DNA of 64,000 bases from Bacteroidia bacterium. GTDB lineage: Bacteria > Bacteroidota > Bacteroidia > Flavobacteriales_D > Sanyastnellaceae. Position 1 is the first letter of the stretch. Each line of letters opens with the position of its first letter. Below the pieces are notes generated by a model. That model had not been told where the DNA came from. It saw nothing but the letters and a program-made list of their open reading frames with translations, and did no database searches. A program made the translations under genes and the position numbers. Location: contig JAUICJ010000002.1 of the NCBI GenBank assembly GCA_030427925.1, forward strand, positions 1-64,000, given 5' to 3'. Shown here piece after piece: positions 26,237 to 34,880 of this stretch.

Positions 26237-26921
26237 ATCCAACCTTCCAGCCCTTGCCACGGTGGCAGCGGGCCTGTTTTTCATGACGGGTTGCGCCCAA
26301 TCTCAAAATGCGCAAACCCAAGAAACCTCGACTGAGATGACTGAATTGAGCTACGCCTTTGGCGTGTTGTTCGCCAACAACCTGATGCAAGAAGGGGTGA
26401 ACGAATTGGACACCGACGCGGTCGCCCGCGGATTTGCGGAGCAATTTGGCGGCACCGCCACCTTGACGATGGAAGAAGTGAACCAGGTATTGAGCGAAGG
26501 CATGGCCGCCTTGCGCGAAGCCCAAAACGCAGACTACTTGGCCGAATGCCAAGCCTTCCTTGACGAAAACGCAAAGAAGGACGGCGTGCAAGTCACGGAG
26601 TCGGGATTGCAGTACGAGCACCTCGTGGTGGGCGACGGCCCCTCCCCCGATGCGTCCTCCACGGTCACCGTGCATTACAGCGGCACGCTCATTGACGGCA
26701 CCGAGTTCGACTCGAGCTACAAGCGCGGTGAGACCATCAGCTTCCCGCTCGGCGGCGTCATCCCCGGCTGGACGGAAGGGCTGCAGCTGATGAAGGTCGG
26801 TGGCAAGACGCGCTTTGTCATCCCCCACGATTTGGCCTACGGTGCGAACCCCAACCCGAACAGCCCCATCCCGCCGTATGCAACGCTCGTCTTTGAAGTT
26901 GAGCTGTTCGAAGTGAAGTAA
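26229..26921 (+). CDS. FKBP-type peptidyl-prolyl isomerase lipoprotein
   Basis: A 230-residue envelope protein. Lipobox MTGC with Cys22 marks it for lipidation. An N-terminal dimerisation-like helical part (~35-115, SYAFGVLFANN) as in FkpA/Mip is followed by one FKBP domain (~125-228) with VTVHYSGTLIDGTEFDSSY, PLGGVIPGWTEGLQ and a final PYATLVFEVELFEV. The catalytic core residues look intact. It probably helps fold secreted proteins in the periplasm. ATG 26229 overlaps the yaaA end; a strong terminator follows 24 bp after the stop. Confidence 0.95.
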   Translation: MFKSNLPALATVAAGLFFMTGCAQSQNAQTQETSTEMTELSYAFGVLFANNLMQEGVNELDTDAVARGFAEQFGGTATLTMEEVNQVLSEGMAALREAQNADYLAECQAFLDENAKKDGVQVTESGLQYEHLVVGDGPSPDASSTVTVHYSGTLIDGTEFDSSYKRGETISFPLGGVIPGWTEGLQLMKVGGKTRFVIPHDLAYGANPNPNSPIPPYATLVFEVELFEVK

Positions 26922-26945
26922 ACCCCACTCATCGGCCTGAAAATG

Positions 26946-26992
26946 AAACCTTGATGGTTCCCGAGCGTAAACGGGGCCATTAAGGTTTTTTT
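26946..26992 (+). terminator. Intrinsic terminator merged with the next promoter and start codon
   Basis: AAACCTTGATGG (26946-26957) pairs with CCATTAAGGTTT (26977-26988, one G-T wobble), capped by CCCG/CGGG, and followed by seven T (26986-26992). The next ATG starts at 26994. TAAGGTTT (26981-26988) in the 3' arm can serve as that gene's -7 box, 5 nt before the ATG. Confidence 0.85.
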
Positions 26993-26993
26993 C

Positions 26994-29282
26994 ATGGACC
27001 CATTTTACGCCCTTCCCTCCCGCCTCGCAGGCACATTTGTCTTGGTTTGCTTGAGTTGGTTTGGCCTGCAAGGCGGGCACGCTCAAACTCCATACGTTGC
27101 CGCTCCCGAGCCTCCGATTGCAGTGCAAGCGGGCGAAGTGACTTCGCTTCCCGTTATTGAGTGCGCCGACGACGAACAACGGTCCGAACACGATGGCGCC
27201 CAACGCCGTTCGTTCGAGCGATTCGAAGAGGCCGTTCGCGCCCAAATCAACCGCGACCGCTTTCAGGTCTACCGAGGAGAACGTCCCGCGGAAGCGGTTT
27301 GGTCGTTGCCGGTGGTGGTGCACGTGTACCACCGCGGCGAGGACGTCGGCGACGGGTTCAACTTGAGCTACCCGCAGCTGAACAGTGCGCTTGAAGCGCT
27401 CAATGCGGACTTCGCAAACGGGGAAAGCGTGGACACGGGCATCCGCTTCAAATGGGCGCGTCGCGACGCTGCGGACGTGCCGACGACGGGCATCGTGCGC
27501 CACCTGTTCACGGAGGAAACGTTGGACCGTGCGCACGAATGGATGGCGGAGGTCGCATGGGATCCGGAGCGGTACGTGAACCTGTTCGTGCTGCCGGATT
27601 TGGGCCGCATGGGACTGAAAGGCCAAACCATCGGGGCGTCCCTCGAATCGGCTCCCCTCGGCATCGCCATCGCCAGCCGCGCGTTCGGAACGCACGGATG
27701 GGTCAATGCCTGGACCTCCTCGAACCGCACGCTCACGCACCAAATGGGGCACTACCTCGGCTTGCGCCACGTCTACGCAACGGGTGGCGAAGGCGACTGT
27801 TCGCGAACCGGAGACGGCGTGTGCGATACAGCACCAACGGGACGGCACACTGCGTGCGAACCGGTCCATGCGGACGAAGACGTACACAACCACATGGATG
27901 GGACGCCGGGCATCTGCCGGACGCATTTCACTCCGGGCCAAAAAGAACGCATGCGGGCCGTCCTCCAAGCGACGCGCCCGGCGTTGATTGAACGTTCAGC
28001 GACCGAACCGATCGCGCCGCTGGACGGAGCGATCACCGGTGTGGGCGTGCGGGATTTGGCCTGCTCATCCGAGGGCACCCCCTGGGTGGAGCTGGCGAAC
28101 GTCGGCACCGCCGTCATCGATTCAGCCATTGTGCGCATCCGACTCAACAGCCACGACGCGTATCCCGTCTTCTGGCGTGGGCGCCTTGCCGCGGGTGAGC
28201 GCGTGCGCATCGAAGGGCCGAAAATGGCCATCGGTTATGGGCCTTACGCCCTCAGTGTGGAGCTCGAATTGCCCGTCGCGAATGGCCGAAATCGCGTGGA
28301 CGCCTCGAGCCCGTTTCAAGAGCTCGAAGGGTACCTCGCGAACAACGCGTGGGTGGAGTCCGGGGAGAACCTTCCGGGGAACCGATTGGCGTTGGCCCTG
28401 GCGCCGGATGCGTTCGGAGACGAGATCAGCTGGGTTTTAACGGACCAAAATGGCACCGAATGGGCCCACTCAGCCCCCTACCCGTTGGGCAAAGCCGGCA
28501 TTCCGGTTGAACAAGCGACGTGCGTTCCGGCAGGATGCTACCGCCTTGAACTTTCGGACGCCGGGGGCAACGGATTGGGCCAAGGGCACGGCACGTGGTA
28601 CGAATTGCGCTCGGGCAATGGGGACGTGTTGGCCTCGGGAACAGGCGATTACGGCGCGGGAACGCGAACGTCCTTCTGCGTCGCAGCCTTGGAAATCCCC
28701 ACGTGCATGGACGCCAACCAAAACGGCGTCTGCGACGACCTCGAGTCCCGCGGCTGCACCGATGAACTGGGCTGCAACTACGACCCCAAGGCCACGTTCC
28801 TGAGCGATTGCGAATTCCCGGATTTCGGCCGGGATTGCTCCGGTGAATGCCTCGGCGATCGCGACGGCGACGGCATCTGCGACCAGCTGGAATGGCAGGG
28901 CTGCCTCGACGCTTCGGCATGCAACTACGACGACCGGGCGACCGACGAGGGCCCCTGCGAGTACGGCAACTGCGATGAATCGGCCGAAGGCCTCGGGGAA
29001 GCCCTGAACGGAAAGAACGAAATCAAGCTGTTCCCGAACCCCTCCATGGAGCAGCCTCCGGTGTGGACGGTGGAAGGCTTCACCCGCGATGGCATGCGGG
29101 CCCGGTTGTACTCCCCGAACGGCGTGCTGGTTTGGGAAACCGTTACGGAAAGGGAATCCGACGGCCGCCACCGCCTGCGCACGAACACGTGGATCGCGAG
29201 TGGCGCTTACATCCTTGAATTGTCGGCCGCGGATTATGAGCACCCGGTGGCTCCTTCGGTTGTGCACGTTCGGGTGCGTTAA
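26994..29282 (+). CDS. Secreted M43 (pappalysin-type) metalloprotease homologue with HExxH changed to HQxxH
   Basis: A 762-residue exported protein; signal peptide 1-30 (cleavage near GHAQ). The protease-like domain (~100-335) has LPVVVHVYHRGE, THQMGHYLGLRH (His249, Gln250, His253, His259), the cysteine-rich loop CSRTGDGVCDTAP and the Met-turn HMDG with FTPGQKERM. The zinc histidines are kept but the catalytic Glu of HExxH is Gln (codon CAA at 27741), so proteolysis should be lost or very weak. The region after ~350 includes a lamin-tail-like segment. Two GCTDELGCNY-type repeats lie at ~580-660, and a type A-like T9SS tail (FPNPSMEQPP) closes the protein. Confidence 0.88.
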   Translation: MDPFYALPSRLAGTFVLVCLSWFGLQGGHAQTPYVAAPEPPIAVQAGEVTSLPVIECADDEQRSEHDGAQRRSFERFEEAVRAQINRDRFQVYRGERPAEAVWSLPVVVHVYHRGEDVGDGFNLSYPQLNSALEALNADFANGESVDTGIRFKWARRDAADVPTTGIVRHLFTEETLDRAHEWMAEVAWDPERYVNLFVLPDLGRMGLKGQTIGASLESAPLGIAIASRAFGTHGWVNAWTSSNRTLTHQMGHYLGLRHVYATGGEGDCSRTGDGVCDTAPTGRHTACEPVHADEDVHNHMDGTPGICRTHFTPGQKERMRAVLQATRPALIERSATEPIAPLDGAITGVGVRDLACSSEGTPWVELANVGTAVIDSAIVRIRLNSHDAYPVFWRGRLAAGERVRIEGPKMAIGYGPYALSVELELPVANGRNRVDASSPFQELEGYLANNAWVESGENLPGNRLALALAPDAFGDEISWVLTDQNGTEWAHSAPYPLGKAGIPVEQATCVPAGCYRLELSDAGGNGLGQGHGTWYELRSGNGDVLASGTGDYGAGTRTSFCVAALEIPTCMDANQNGVCDDLESRGCTDELGCNYDPKATFLSDCEFPDFGRDCSGECLGDRDGDGICDQLEWQGCLDASACNYDDRATDEGPCEYGNCDESAEGLGEALNGKNEIKLFPNPSMEQPPVWTVEGFTRDGMRARLYSPNGVLVWETVTERESDGRHRLRTNTWIASGAYILELSAADYEHPVAPSVVHVRVR

Positions 29283-29331
29283 TCGTTCCGCACGGGATGC
29301 AATTTCCGCCTGAATCCGTAGTTTGCACCCC

Positions 29332-30609
29332 ATGACCGCATTGATTACAAACGACGCCGTGGTGCTCGGCCTGTTGCTCGCCGTATTGGCTTTGGTCTTT
29401 CACACGAGCCAGCTTCCTCGATTTGCCAAATTCTACAAGGTGGTGCCTTCGCTCCTCTTGTGCTACTTCCTGCCGGCGCTGCTCAACTCCGCGGGCATCA
29501 TCGACGGCGAATCGTCCTCGCTCTACTTCGTGGCCTCGCGCTATTTGCTGCCCGCGAGCTTGGTGCTGCTGTGCTTGAGCATCGATTTGAAGGGGATTTG
29601 GAACCTGGGGCCCAAGGCGCTCATCATGTTCTTTACGGCCACCGTTGGCATCGTGATCGGTGGGCCCATTGCGTTGAAACTCGTGAGCTTCATCGAACCC
29701 GCGGTATTGGGCGGTGATGATCCTGAAGCGTTTTGGCGAGGCCTTTCTACGGTCGCCGGATCGTGGATTGGTGGCGGGGCGAACCAGGCTGCGCTGAAGG
29801 AGATTTCCCAAACCACGGACGACCAATTCAGCGCCATGCTCATCGTGGACGTGTTCGTGGCCAACTTGTGGATGCCTTTCCTGTTGGTCGGAGCGGGCAT
29901 GAGCGCGGTGCTCGATCGCCGGTTGAAGGCCGACGCGTCGGCAGTGGATGCCTTGAAGGAGAAGGTGGAACGGTTTTCATTGAGCATTGCGCGCAACCCG
30001 TCCTTTTCTGATTTGATGGTCATTTGCGGCATCGCCTTCGGTTCGGTTGCGGTGGCACACCTTGGGGCCGACGCGTTGGGGCCGTGGTTCAAAGGGTGGT
30101 TTGGCGGCATCAAAACCGCGAATCCCGGGAGCTTCGTTGCATATTTGTCGAGCTTGGAGCAGGGATTCTTCTGGATTGTGGTCCTTGCAACGGCGTTGGG
30201 CATCGCCCTGAGTTTCACGCCCGCACGTTCCTATGAAGGAGCCGGCGCGAGCAAAATCGGCAGCGTGTTCTTGTACGTGCTTGTCGCGACCATTGGAATG
30301 AAGATGAACCTGCGCGAACTCTATCACCAATGGGACGTGTACTGGTCGGTCATCCTGATCGGCTTGATTTGGATGGGCGTGCACATCATCACGTTGCTGG
30401 CGGTGGCCAAATGGATCAAAGCCCCGTTCTTCTTCGTAGCGGTGGGATCGCAAGCGAACGTCGGCGGCGCTGCTTCGGCCCCCATCGTGGCCAGCGCCTT
30501 CTCTCCCGCGCTCGCGCCCGTTGGCGTGTTACTCGCCGTCCTCGGTTACGCGGTTGGAACCGTCGGAGCCATTGTCTGCATGGAACTCATGCACGCCATC
30601 TCGCTGTAG
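29332..30609 (+). CDS. DUF819 family membrane permease
   Basis: A 425-residue protein with about eleven membrane segments and family motifs WRGLSTVAGSWIGGGANQAA (~142-161) and AVGSQANVGGAASAPIVA (~374-391). The glycine-rich SWIGGGAN and ANVGGAASAP loops are repeated halves, typical of this transporter-like family (YjcL-like). The substrate is unknown. ATG 29332 follows TAGTTTGC by 5 nt, a poor -7 match. Its 3' end overlaps the convergent propeller gene by 81 bp. Confidence 0.88.
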   Translation: MTALITNDAVVLGLLLAVLALVFHTSQLPRFAKFYKVVPSLLLCYFLPALLNSAGIIDGESSSLYFVASRYLLPASLVLLCLSIDLKGIWNLGPKALIMFFTATVGIVIGGPIALKLVSFIEPAVLGGDDPEAFWRGLSTVAGSWIGGGANQAALKEISQTTDDQFSAMLIVDVFVANLWMPFLLVGAGMSAVLDRRLKADASAVDALKEKVERFSLSIARNPSFSDLMVICGIAFGSVAVAHLGADALGPWFKGWFGGIKTANPGSFVAYLSSLEQGFFWIVVLATALGIALSFTPARSYEGAGASKIGSVFLYVLVATIGMKMNLRELYHQWDVYWSVILIGLIWMGVHIITLLAVAKWIKAPFFFVAVGSQANVGGAASAPIVASAFSPALAPVGVLLAVLGYAVGTVGAIVCMELMHAISL

Positions 30610-31842
30610 GGATTTGGCCAAATTCGGAGGCAACGCCGCCACATGATACAGGACCTTGCGTCGGTCGTTGTCGTCGCGTTTCCTCCGGACCAAATCGTAT
30701 CCGTACAACAAATTGAACTCCGTATTGACCCCTTGGATGATGCGCGACCGCTTGGCTCGCAGGGTCTCGGGAGATTCGATGTTGTGGATGTTCCACAGCA
30801 CATCCAGTTCAACCGCGGTGTAGGACCGCTTGCTCGAGAGCACCAGCGACCGAAGCGGTTCAGACCAATGCGCAATGGACGCAACCGATGACGCAGGCAA
30901 CGAAACCGCCTCCTTCGGCCTCGGATCGGATGGCGAGGGCGCCGGCTGAGCGTTGCGCTGGTACCACACCCAACCTCCGAATCCCACCCACGAGAGGACC
31001 AGCAGCACCCAAGGAAGTTCCAGCGACTCTGTCCCCCGTTCATTCGAAGGCCCAACGGCCCCCATTTCCCCGGGCGACCTGAAATCCGCGAAGCGGACCT
31101 TTTCCCCATAATCGTATCGGTTCAGGCGGTGCTCATCTTGACCAAATTCGAGCACATTGCCCGCCGCAGTGCGCACCACAGCGCCTGAAGCAGCTTGCAT
31201 CAAGTGCCCTGCCCATGCGTCACTTGGAAATTCGGCCACCCATCCATCGGCTTTCCTCAAGACCACCAAGTCCTGATCGCCCGCCGCCCAAACCACGTAA
31301 TCGTCGAGAACAAACAGCGCCGTGGACGAAGCCTCAAAAGCCCCTCCGTGCAATCCGCGCTCCCACCGTCCGCTTGCCAAATCGAATTCCCAAGCCTCCA
31401 ACTGTTCACCGAGCGAACACCACACCGCCTTCCCTCCATCTTGCCACACAACGTAGTCAAAGCGCGGGTCCGGTGCGGTGCCTTCTGCAATCACCCGCTC
31501 CCAAGCCACCGAATCCGGATTCCACTTCCACACGCCAGCATGCCGACCACATGCCAATTCCCCGCCGAACACCCACCATTGCCCATTCCAGTCCACCACG
31601 TGGTGGGGCCTCACGGTACCCGGACCCTCATCCGGATGAAGTCCCGGCACAACACCCGACACCAACTCGAAGGTGCGTTCCGTAGCTCCAGATCGGATCA
31701 CGATGCGATTCCCCCCATCATCCAGCTGGCGAGACTCCATGTAGGTCGCTTCCGGGATTCCCCAAACCACGACCGAAGTGAACACCATCGCCAGTGCTGT
31801 GATCATCCGACCCCTTCGAAACGAACCCAATTGCTTCATCAT
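30529..31842 (-). CDS. Membrane protein with exported beta-propeller-like part and cytoplasmic C-terminal helical domain, unknown function
   Basis: A 437-residue protein. A hydrophobic N-terminus (~13-29) acts as signal or anchor. Residues ~60-265 hold Trp/Gly-rich WW(V/F)-x-G and VW-x-W blades like a Kelch-type propeller. One membrane helix lies at ~275-292 (LPWVLLVLSWVGFGGWVW). The remaining ~145 residues are basic and include YTAVELDVLWNIHNI and SPETLRAKRSRIIQGVN, which could be a winged-helix DNA- or RNA-binding unit. The layout suggests a one-component sensor. This is inference; no family was recognised. TATTTTCG (31860-31867, complement) is a possible -7 box. Overlaps DUF819 by 81 bp. 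Confidence 0.6.
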   Translation of the reverse strand: MMKQLGSFRRGRMITALAMVFTSVVVWGIPEATYMESRQLDDGGNRIVIRSGATERTFELVSGVVPGLHPDEGPGTVRPHHVVDWNGQWWVFGGELACGRHAGVWKWNPDSVAWERVIAEGTAPDPRFDYVVWQDGGKAVWCSLGEQLEAWEFDLASGRWERGLHGGAFEASSTALFVLDDYVVWAAGDQDLVVLRKADGWVAEFPSDAWAGHLMQAASGAVVRTAAGNVLEFGQDEHRLNRYDYGEKVRFADFRSPGEMGAVGPSNERGTESLELPWVLLVLSWVGFGGWVWYQRNAQPAPSPSDPRPKEAVSLPASSVASIAHWSEPLRSLVLSSKRSYTAVELDVLWNIHNIESPETLRAKRSRIIQGVNTEFNLLYGYDLVRRKRDDNDRRKVLYHVAALPPNLAKSLQRDGVHEFHADNGSDGSNRVTEDGE

Positions 31843-31976
31843 GTTCCTGAACTCGAGGTCGAAAATAGAAGGAATAAAAGTTTCGAATTGAGTGACGATG
31901 TGATTAACGGAAATAAAATCCGTTGCAACGCATTTTCTACACGAATATACCGACGATTTGGATGCGAAAGAAGCCT

Positions 31977-32564
31977 TCAGCCATTCAGGAGGCCTTCGAA
32001 GAGGTGCCCCATGCGATCGCGTTTGGTCTTTAAATAGTGTGCATTCTCCGGTGCAATGCTTGTTTCCAACGGCATCCGCTCCACCACTTCGATGCCTGCA
32101 TCATTCAATGCAGCAACCTTTTCGGGGTTGTTGGAGTGCAGCCGAACGCGGGCAATGCCGAGCTCACGCAAGAGCCAAACGGCGGCCTCATAGGACCGGT
32201 CATCCGCCCCATGTCCCAATTGCAGGTTGGCATCAAGGGTATCCCATCCTTTGGCCTGCAATTCGTATGCTTTGATCTTTTCGACCAATCCGATGCCACG
32301 GCCTTCTTGGCGCAGGTAAATCAGGATTCCGCCGCCGGCACCGAAGCGATCCAACGCCGCGTTCAGCTGCGGACCGCAATCGCATTTGAGCGAGCCGAAG
32401 ACGTCGCCGGTCATGCACTCGCTGTGGATCCTGACATCGGCGACATCGCCCGATTGGGGACGATGGAGCGCCACGTGCGGGTGTTCATCGCCGGGTTGAC
32501 CGAAAGCGAGGAAACGAAAACCGCCGTGGGAGGTGGGCAGTTCTGTGGAGGCAAGCACATTCAT
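31977..32564 (-). CDS. ribA: GTP cyclohydrolase II, stand-alone
   Basis: Catalyses the first step of riboflavin synthesis from GTP. The 195-residue protein has the full active site: RIHSECMTGDVFGSLKCDCG with the three zinc cysteines (~46-65), LRQEGRGIGLVEKIKAY (~84-100) and GWDTLDANLQLG (~106-117), plus RVRLHSNNPEKV. It lacks the RibB half. This contrasts with RibBA in the same window, whose cyclohydrolase half has lost these residues. Starts 14 bp from the GH13 stop with its own -7 box. Confidence 0.96.
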   Translation of the reverse strand: MNVLASTELPTSHGGFRFLAFGQPGDEHPHVALHRPQSGDVADVRIHSECMTGDVFGSLKCDCGPQLNAALDRFGAGGGILIYLRQEGRGIGLVEKIKAYELQAKGWDTLDANLQLGHGADDRSYEAAVWLLRELGIARVRLHSNNPEKVAALNDAGIEVVERMPLETSIAPENAHYLKTKRDRMGHLFEGLLNG

Positions 32565-32568
32565 TCAG

Positions 32569-32576
32569 CGAAGTTA
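32569..32576 (-). promoter_or_regulatory. -7 box of a leaderless ribA promoter
   Basis: On the minus strand TAACTTCG lies 4 nt before the ribA ATG, inside the 14-bp gap after the GH13 gene. This gives ribA a promoter independent of the glucan module. Confidence 0.6.
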
Positions 32577-32578
32577 CG

Positions 32579-34816
32579 TCAAGGTCCCATGCGGGGAACG
32601 AAGGTGATGCGGTCCATAACGGGTTCCACGGCCAAATCCTGGCACCCCATGGTATAGGGCCCGGCCTGCGTCGTTACCGGGCGCCAGTCCCCGTTGCCAT
32701 CTGCGTCCCACGCATCCACGACGACGCGCCAATTCGTCCCGTCGGGTTTGGGGCAGCGCCATGCGAGGTAGTCGCCGTCCTGAACGCCGGTGGAGGCAGG
32801 GGGCGCACCGGCCAACGATTGCAACGACCAACCCGTGTGGCGCCATTGGGCGTGCAGCGAATCCCCGTTCACGACGCGCACGTGAAAGGCGACGTGATCA
32901 AAACCAAACCGCGGCCCCCAAACCGTCGACCAACGGGGCGCACACATCCTGACGCGGATTTCCCATTCGGGTCCCTCCTCGAACACTTCAAGGGACTTCA
33001 GGTCCATGCTGTGATCGAACCCCGGGGACGTAGGAGGCAGGATGCTGCCCGACAAGCCGCGATCATCTCCGCACGCATCCTCCACCTGCCCCAACGACCG
33101 GCGTGGATGCGCGACCTCCACCCACTCCGGTGCCGAAAGCGAAACGAGTTGATCGCCTTCAAATCGAGCCCGCTGAACCCGATGCCGGCCATTGGGCACA
33201 CTCGCAAGGCCCTCCGGTGCGAACGCGCCATCCACCACCCACAGCGAATCCACCGGACCGTGCGAGGCCACGCGTTCGGAAGCCGGTCGCCAATCGCTCC
33301 AAGCCACCCACGCGTTCGGAGACAGGTCCGCACGAATCAGGCGACCGGAATCAAAGGCCAGATCGGCGGATCCTTCGACGCGACTCGGCACCGGTTCGCG
33401 TCCCCCTTGCCTGGGAGGCGTTTCAGAGGCCACGACCCGTTGCGCCGACGCGTTGCACAGGACGTGGACCGTGTCGCCTTCGTGGGCAACGGACCAGTAC
33501 AGGATCGACGTGGCCTCGATGGCGCGCGCCTCCACCACGCGTCCCCGACTCAAGGTCGGGTGAGCCCGCCGCCACGCAATGGCCTCGCGCAACCAAACGA
33601 ACGGCTCCGCATCCACGTCGAACCGACCGAACAAGTTGGGCCGAGGGGTCCGGTCACCCTGCTCCGTTCCTTGGTAAAGGACCGGCACGCCCGGCAAGCT
33701 GAGCAGCGAATTGAGGGCCTGCCGCGTGGCCGCCTCGCTCGCCGTAGCGCGGAATCGCGCCATGTCGTGGTTGTCGATGAAGTTGACCAACTGGCGGGCG
33801 GGATCGGAGAACATTTGGCCTTGAAGCATCAACCGATGGGCCAAATCCGCAGCCGCCCCTCCCTCTCCAAACACCCGCAACAAGCTCTCCTGCAGGGGGA
33901 AATTCAGCACCGCATCCACCCCCTCATAACCGGGGCGCCGCAAATGCTTCAGCAACTCCTGCTCCCCTTCATCCCCGAATGGCGCCGAATGCACCCACAC
34001 CTCCCCAAACGTTGGGAAATCCCGCCCATCCCGTTCGGCAAACCGGCGCACCCCAGGATCCTCCAGCTCGCCCTCCAAAAACGCCGGCCAAAAGTCCTCC
34101 TCCACGTACTTGTGCGTGTCGAAACGGAACCCATCCGCTCCCCCCTCCTCGATCCACCAGCGGTAAATCGCCCGCAACCGAGCGCGCACCGAATCCGACT
34201 CCGTGCGCAAATCATCGAGGTTGGCCAGCTCAAAGGTCAACACCTGGTCGGGGTCGTTATAATCCTCAATGGTACCGAACGCATGGTAAAGCCCGGACTC
34301 CGGCTGCAACCACTCCGCACGCGGACGGTCCCGCACCACGCGGCCCGAATCTGTGGTGACGGCCCAGTCCCCGGTGTGGTTCACCACCACATCCTGGATC
34401 AGCAGCATCCCCCGATCATGCAACGCGTCCGCCAAGGACTTCCAATCCTCGAAGGTCCCGAAATGCGCATCAACTGACTCAAAATCAGACGCCCAGTAAC
34501 CGTGATACCCCGTGTACGTGCGCTCCGGATTCCACCATTGGTTGTGCACTGGAGGCGTAAGCCAAATCCCCGTAGCGCCGAGCTCCTCCAGGCCATCCAA
34601 CACCCCCAACACCCCTTCCAAATCCCCACCCTGAAAATGCGATTTCCGCGCAGGGTCCCACTCTCCGGCCCCCTGATCGTCATTCTGGGGATTGCCATTC
34701 GCCAACCGATCAATGAGCGCGAAGTAAATCACTTCGTCGCGCCAGTCGCGCTGGGTCGAACCGCACCCCCATCCCATCACCACCACGGCAAGGCCCAACC
34801 ACATCCGAATCTGCAT
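32579..34816 (-). CDS. GH13 alpha-amylase-family lipoprotein
   Basis: A 745-residue outer-surface or periplasmic enzyme; lipobox GWGC with Cys18. The catalytic barrel (~30-430) has nucleophile Asp233 in GFRFDTHKY, acid/base Glu272 in FGEVWV and Asp351 in FIDNHDMARF, plus DVVVNHTG. The final ~180 residues start with a CGDDRG segment and resemble the glucodextranase C-terminal module, a probable glycan-binding part. It likely hydrolyses alpha-1,4-glucans. ATG 34816 fits the lipoprotein signal; a longer frame exists but has no sense. Neighbours upstream encode a starch-binding-like protein and a sugar transporter. Confidence 0.92.
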   Translation of the reverse strand: MQIRMWLGLAVVVMGWGCGSTQRDWRDEVIYFALIDRLANGNPQNDDQGAGEWDPARKSHFQGGDLEGVLGVLDGLEELGATGIWLTPPVHNQWWNPERTYTGYHGYWASDFESVDAHFGTFEDWKSLADALHDRGMLLIQDVVVNHTGDWAVTTDSGRVVRDRPRAEWLQPESGLYHAFGTIEDYNDPDQVLTFELANLDDLRTESDSVRARLRAIYRWWIEEGGADGFRFDTHKYVEEDFWPAFLEGELEDPGVRRFAERDGRDFPTFGEVWVHSAPFGDEGEQELLKHLRRPGYEGVDAVLNFPLQESLLRVFGEGGAAADLAHRLMLQGQMFSDPARQLVNFIDNHDMARFRATASEAATRQALNSLLSLPGVPVLYQGTEQGDRTPRPNLFGRFDVDAEPFVWLREAIAWRRAHPTLSRGRVVEARAIEATSILYWSVAHEGDTVHVLCNASAQRVVASETPPRQGGREPVPSRVEGSADLAFDSGRLIRADLSPNAWVAWSDWRPASERVASHGPVDSLWVVDGAFAPEGLASVPNGRHRVQRARFEGDQLVSLSAPEWVEVAHPRRSLGQVEDACGDDRGLSGSILPPTSPGFDHSMDLKSLEVFEEGPEWEIRVRMCAPRWSTVWGPRFGFDHVAFHVRVVNGDSLHAQWRHTGWSLQSLAGAPPASTGVQDGDYLAWRCPKPDGTNWRVVVDAWDADGNGDWRPVTTQAGPYTMGCQDLAVEPVMDRITFVPRMGP

Positions 34817-34820
34817 GGTC

Positions 34821-34855
34821 CAAAAATAACAAGGGGCGCCCTCCCGGGCGCCCCT
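34821..34855 (-). terminator. Intrinsic terminator whose U-tract doubles as the GH13 -7 box
   Basis: A 10-bp stem (34832-34841 with 34846-34855, 4-nt loop) is followed on the minus strand by TGTTATTTTTG, terminating the binding-protein transcript. Within that tract TATTTTTG (34821-34828) matches the -7 consensus and lies 4 nt before the GH13 ATG at 34816. Confidence 0.8.
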
Positions 34856-34880
34856 CATCCAATCCAAACCGTTCAAGCAC

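Noticed and set aside
26199-27968. 589-codon minus frame across FKBP and the M43-type gene
   Set aside because: It spans two clearly defined genes and a terminator, with low-complexity composition.
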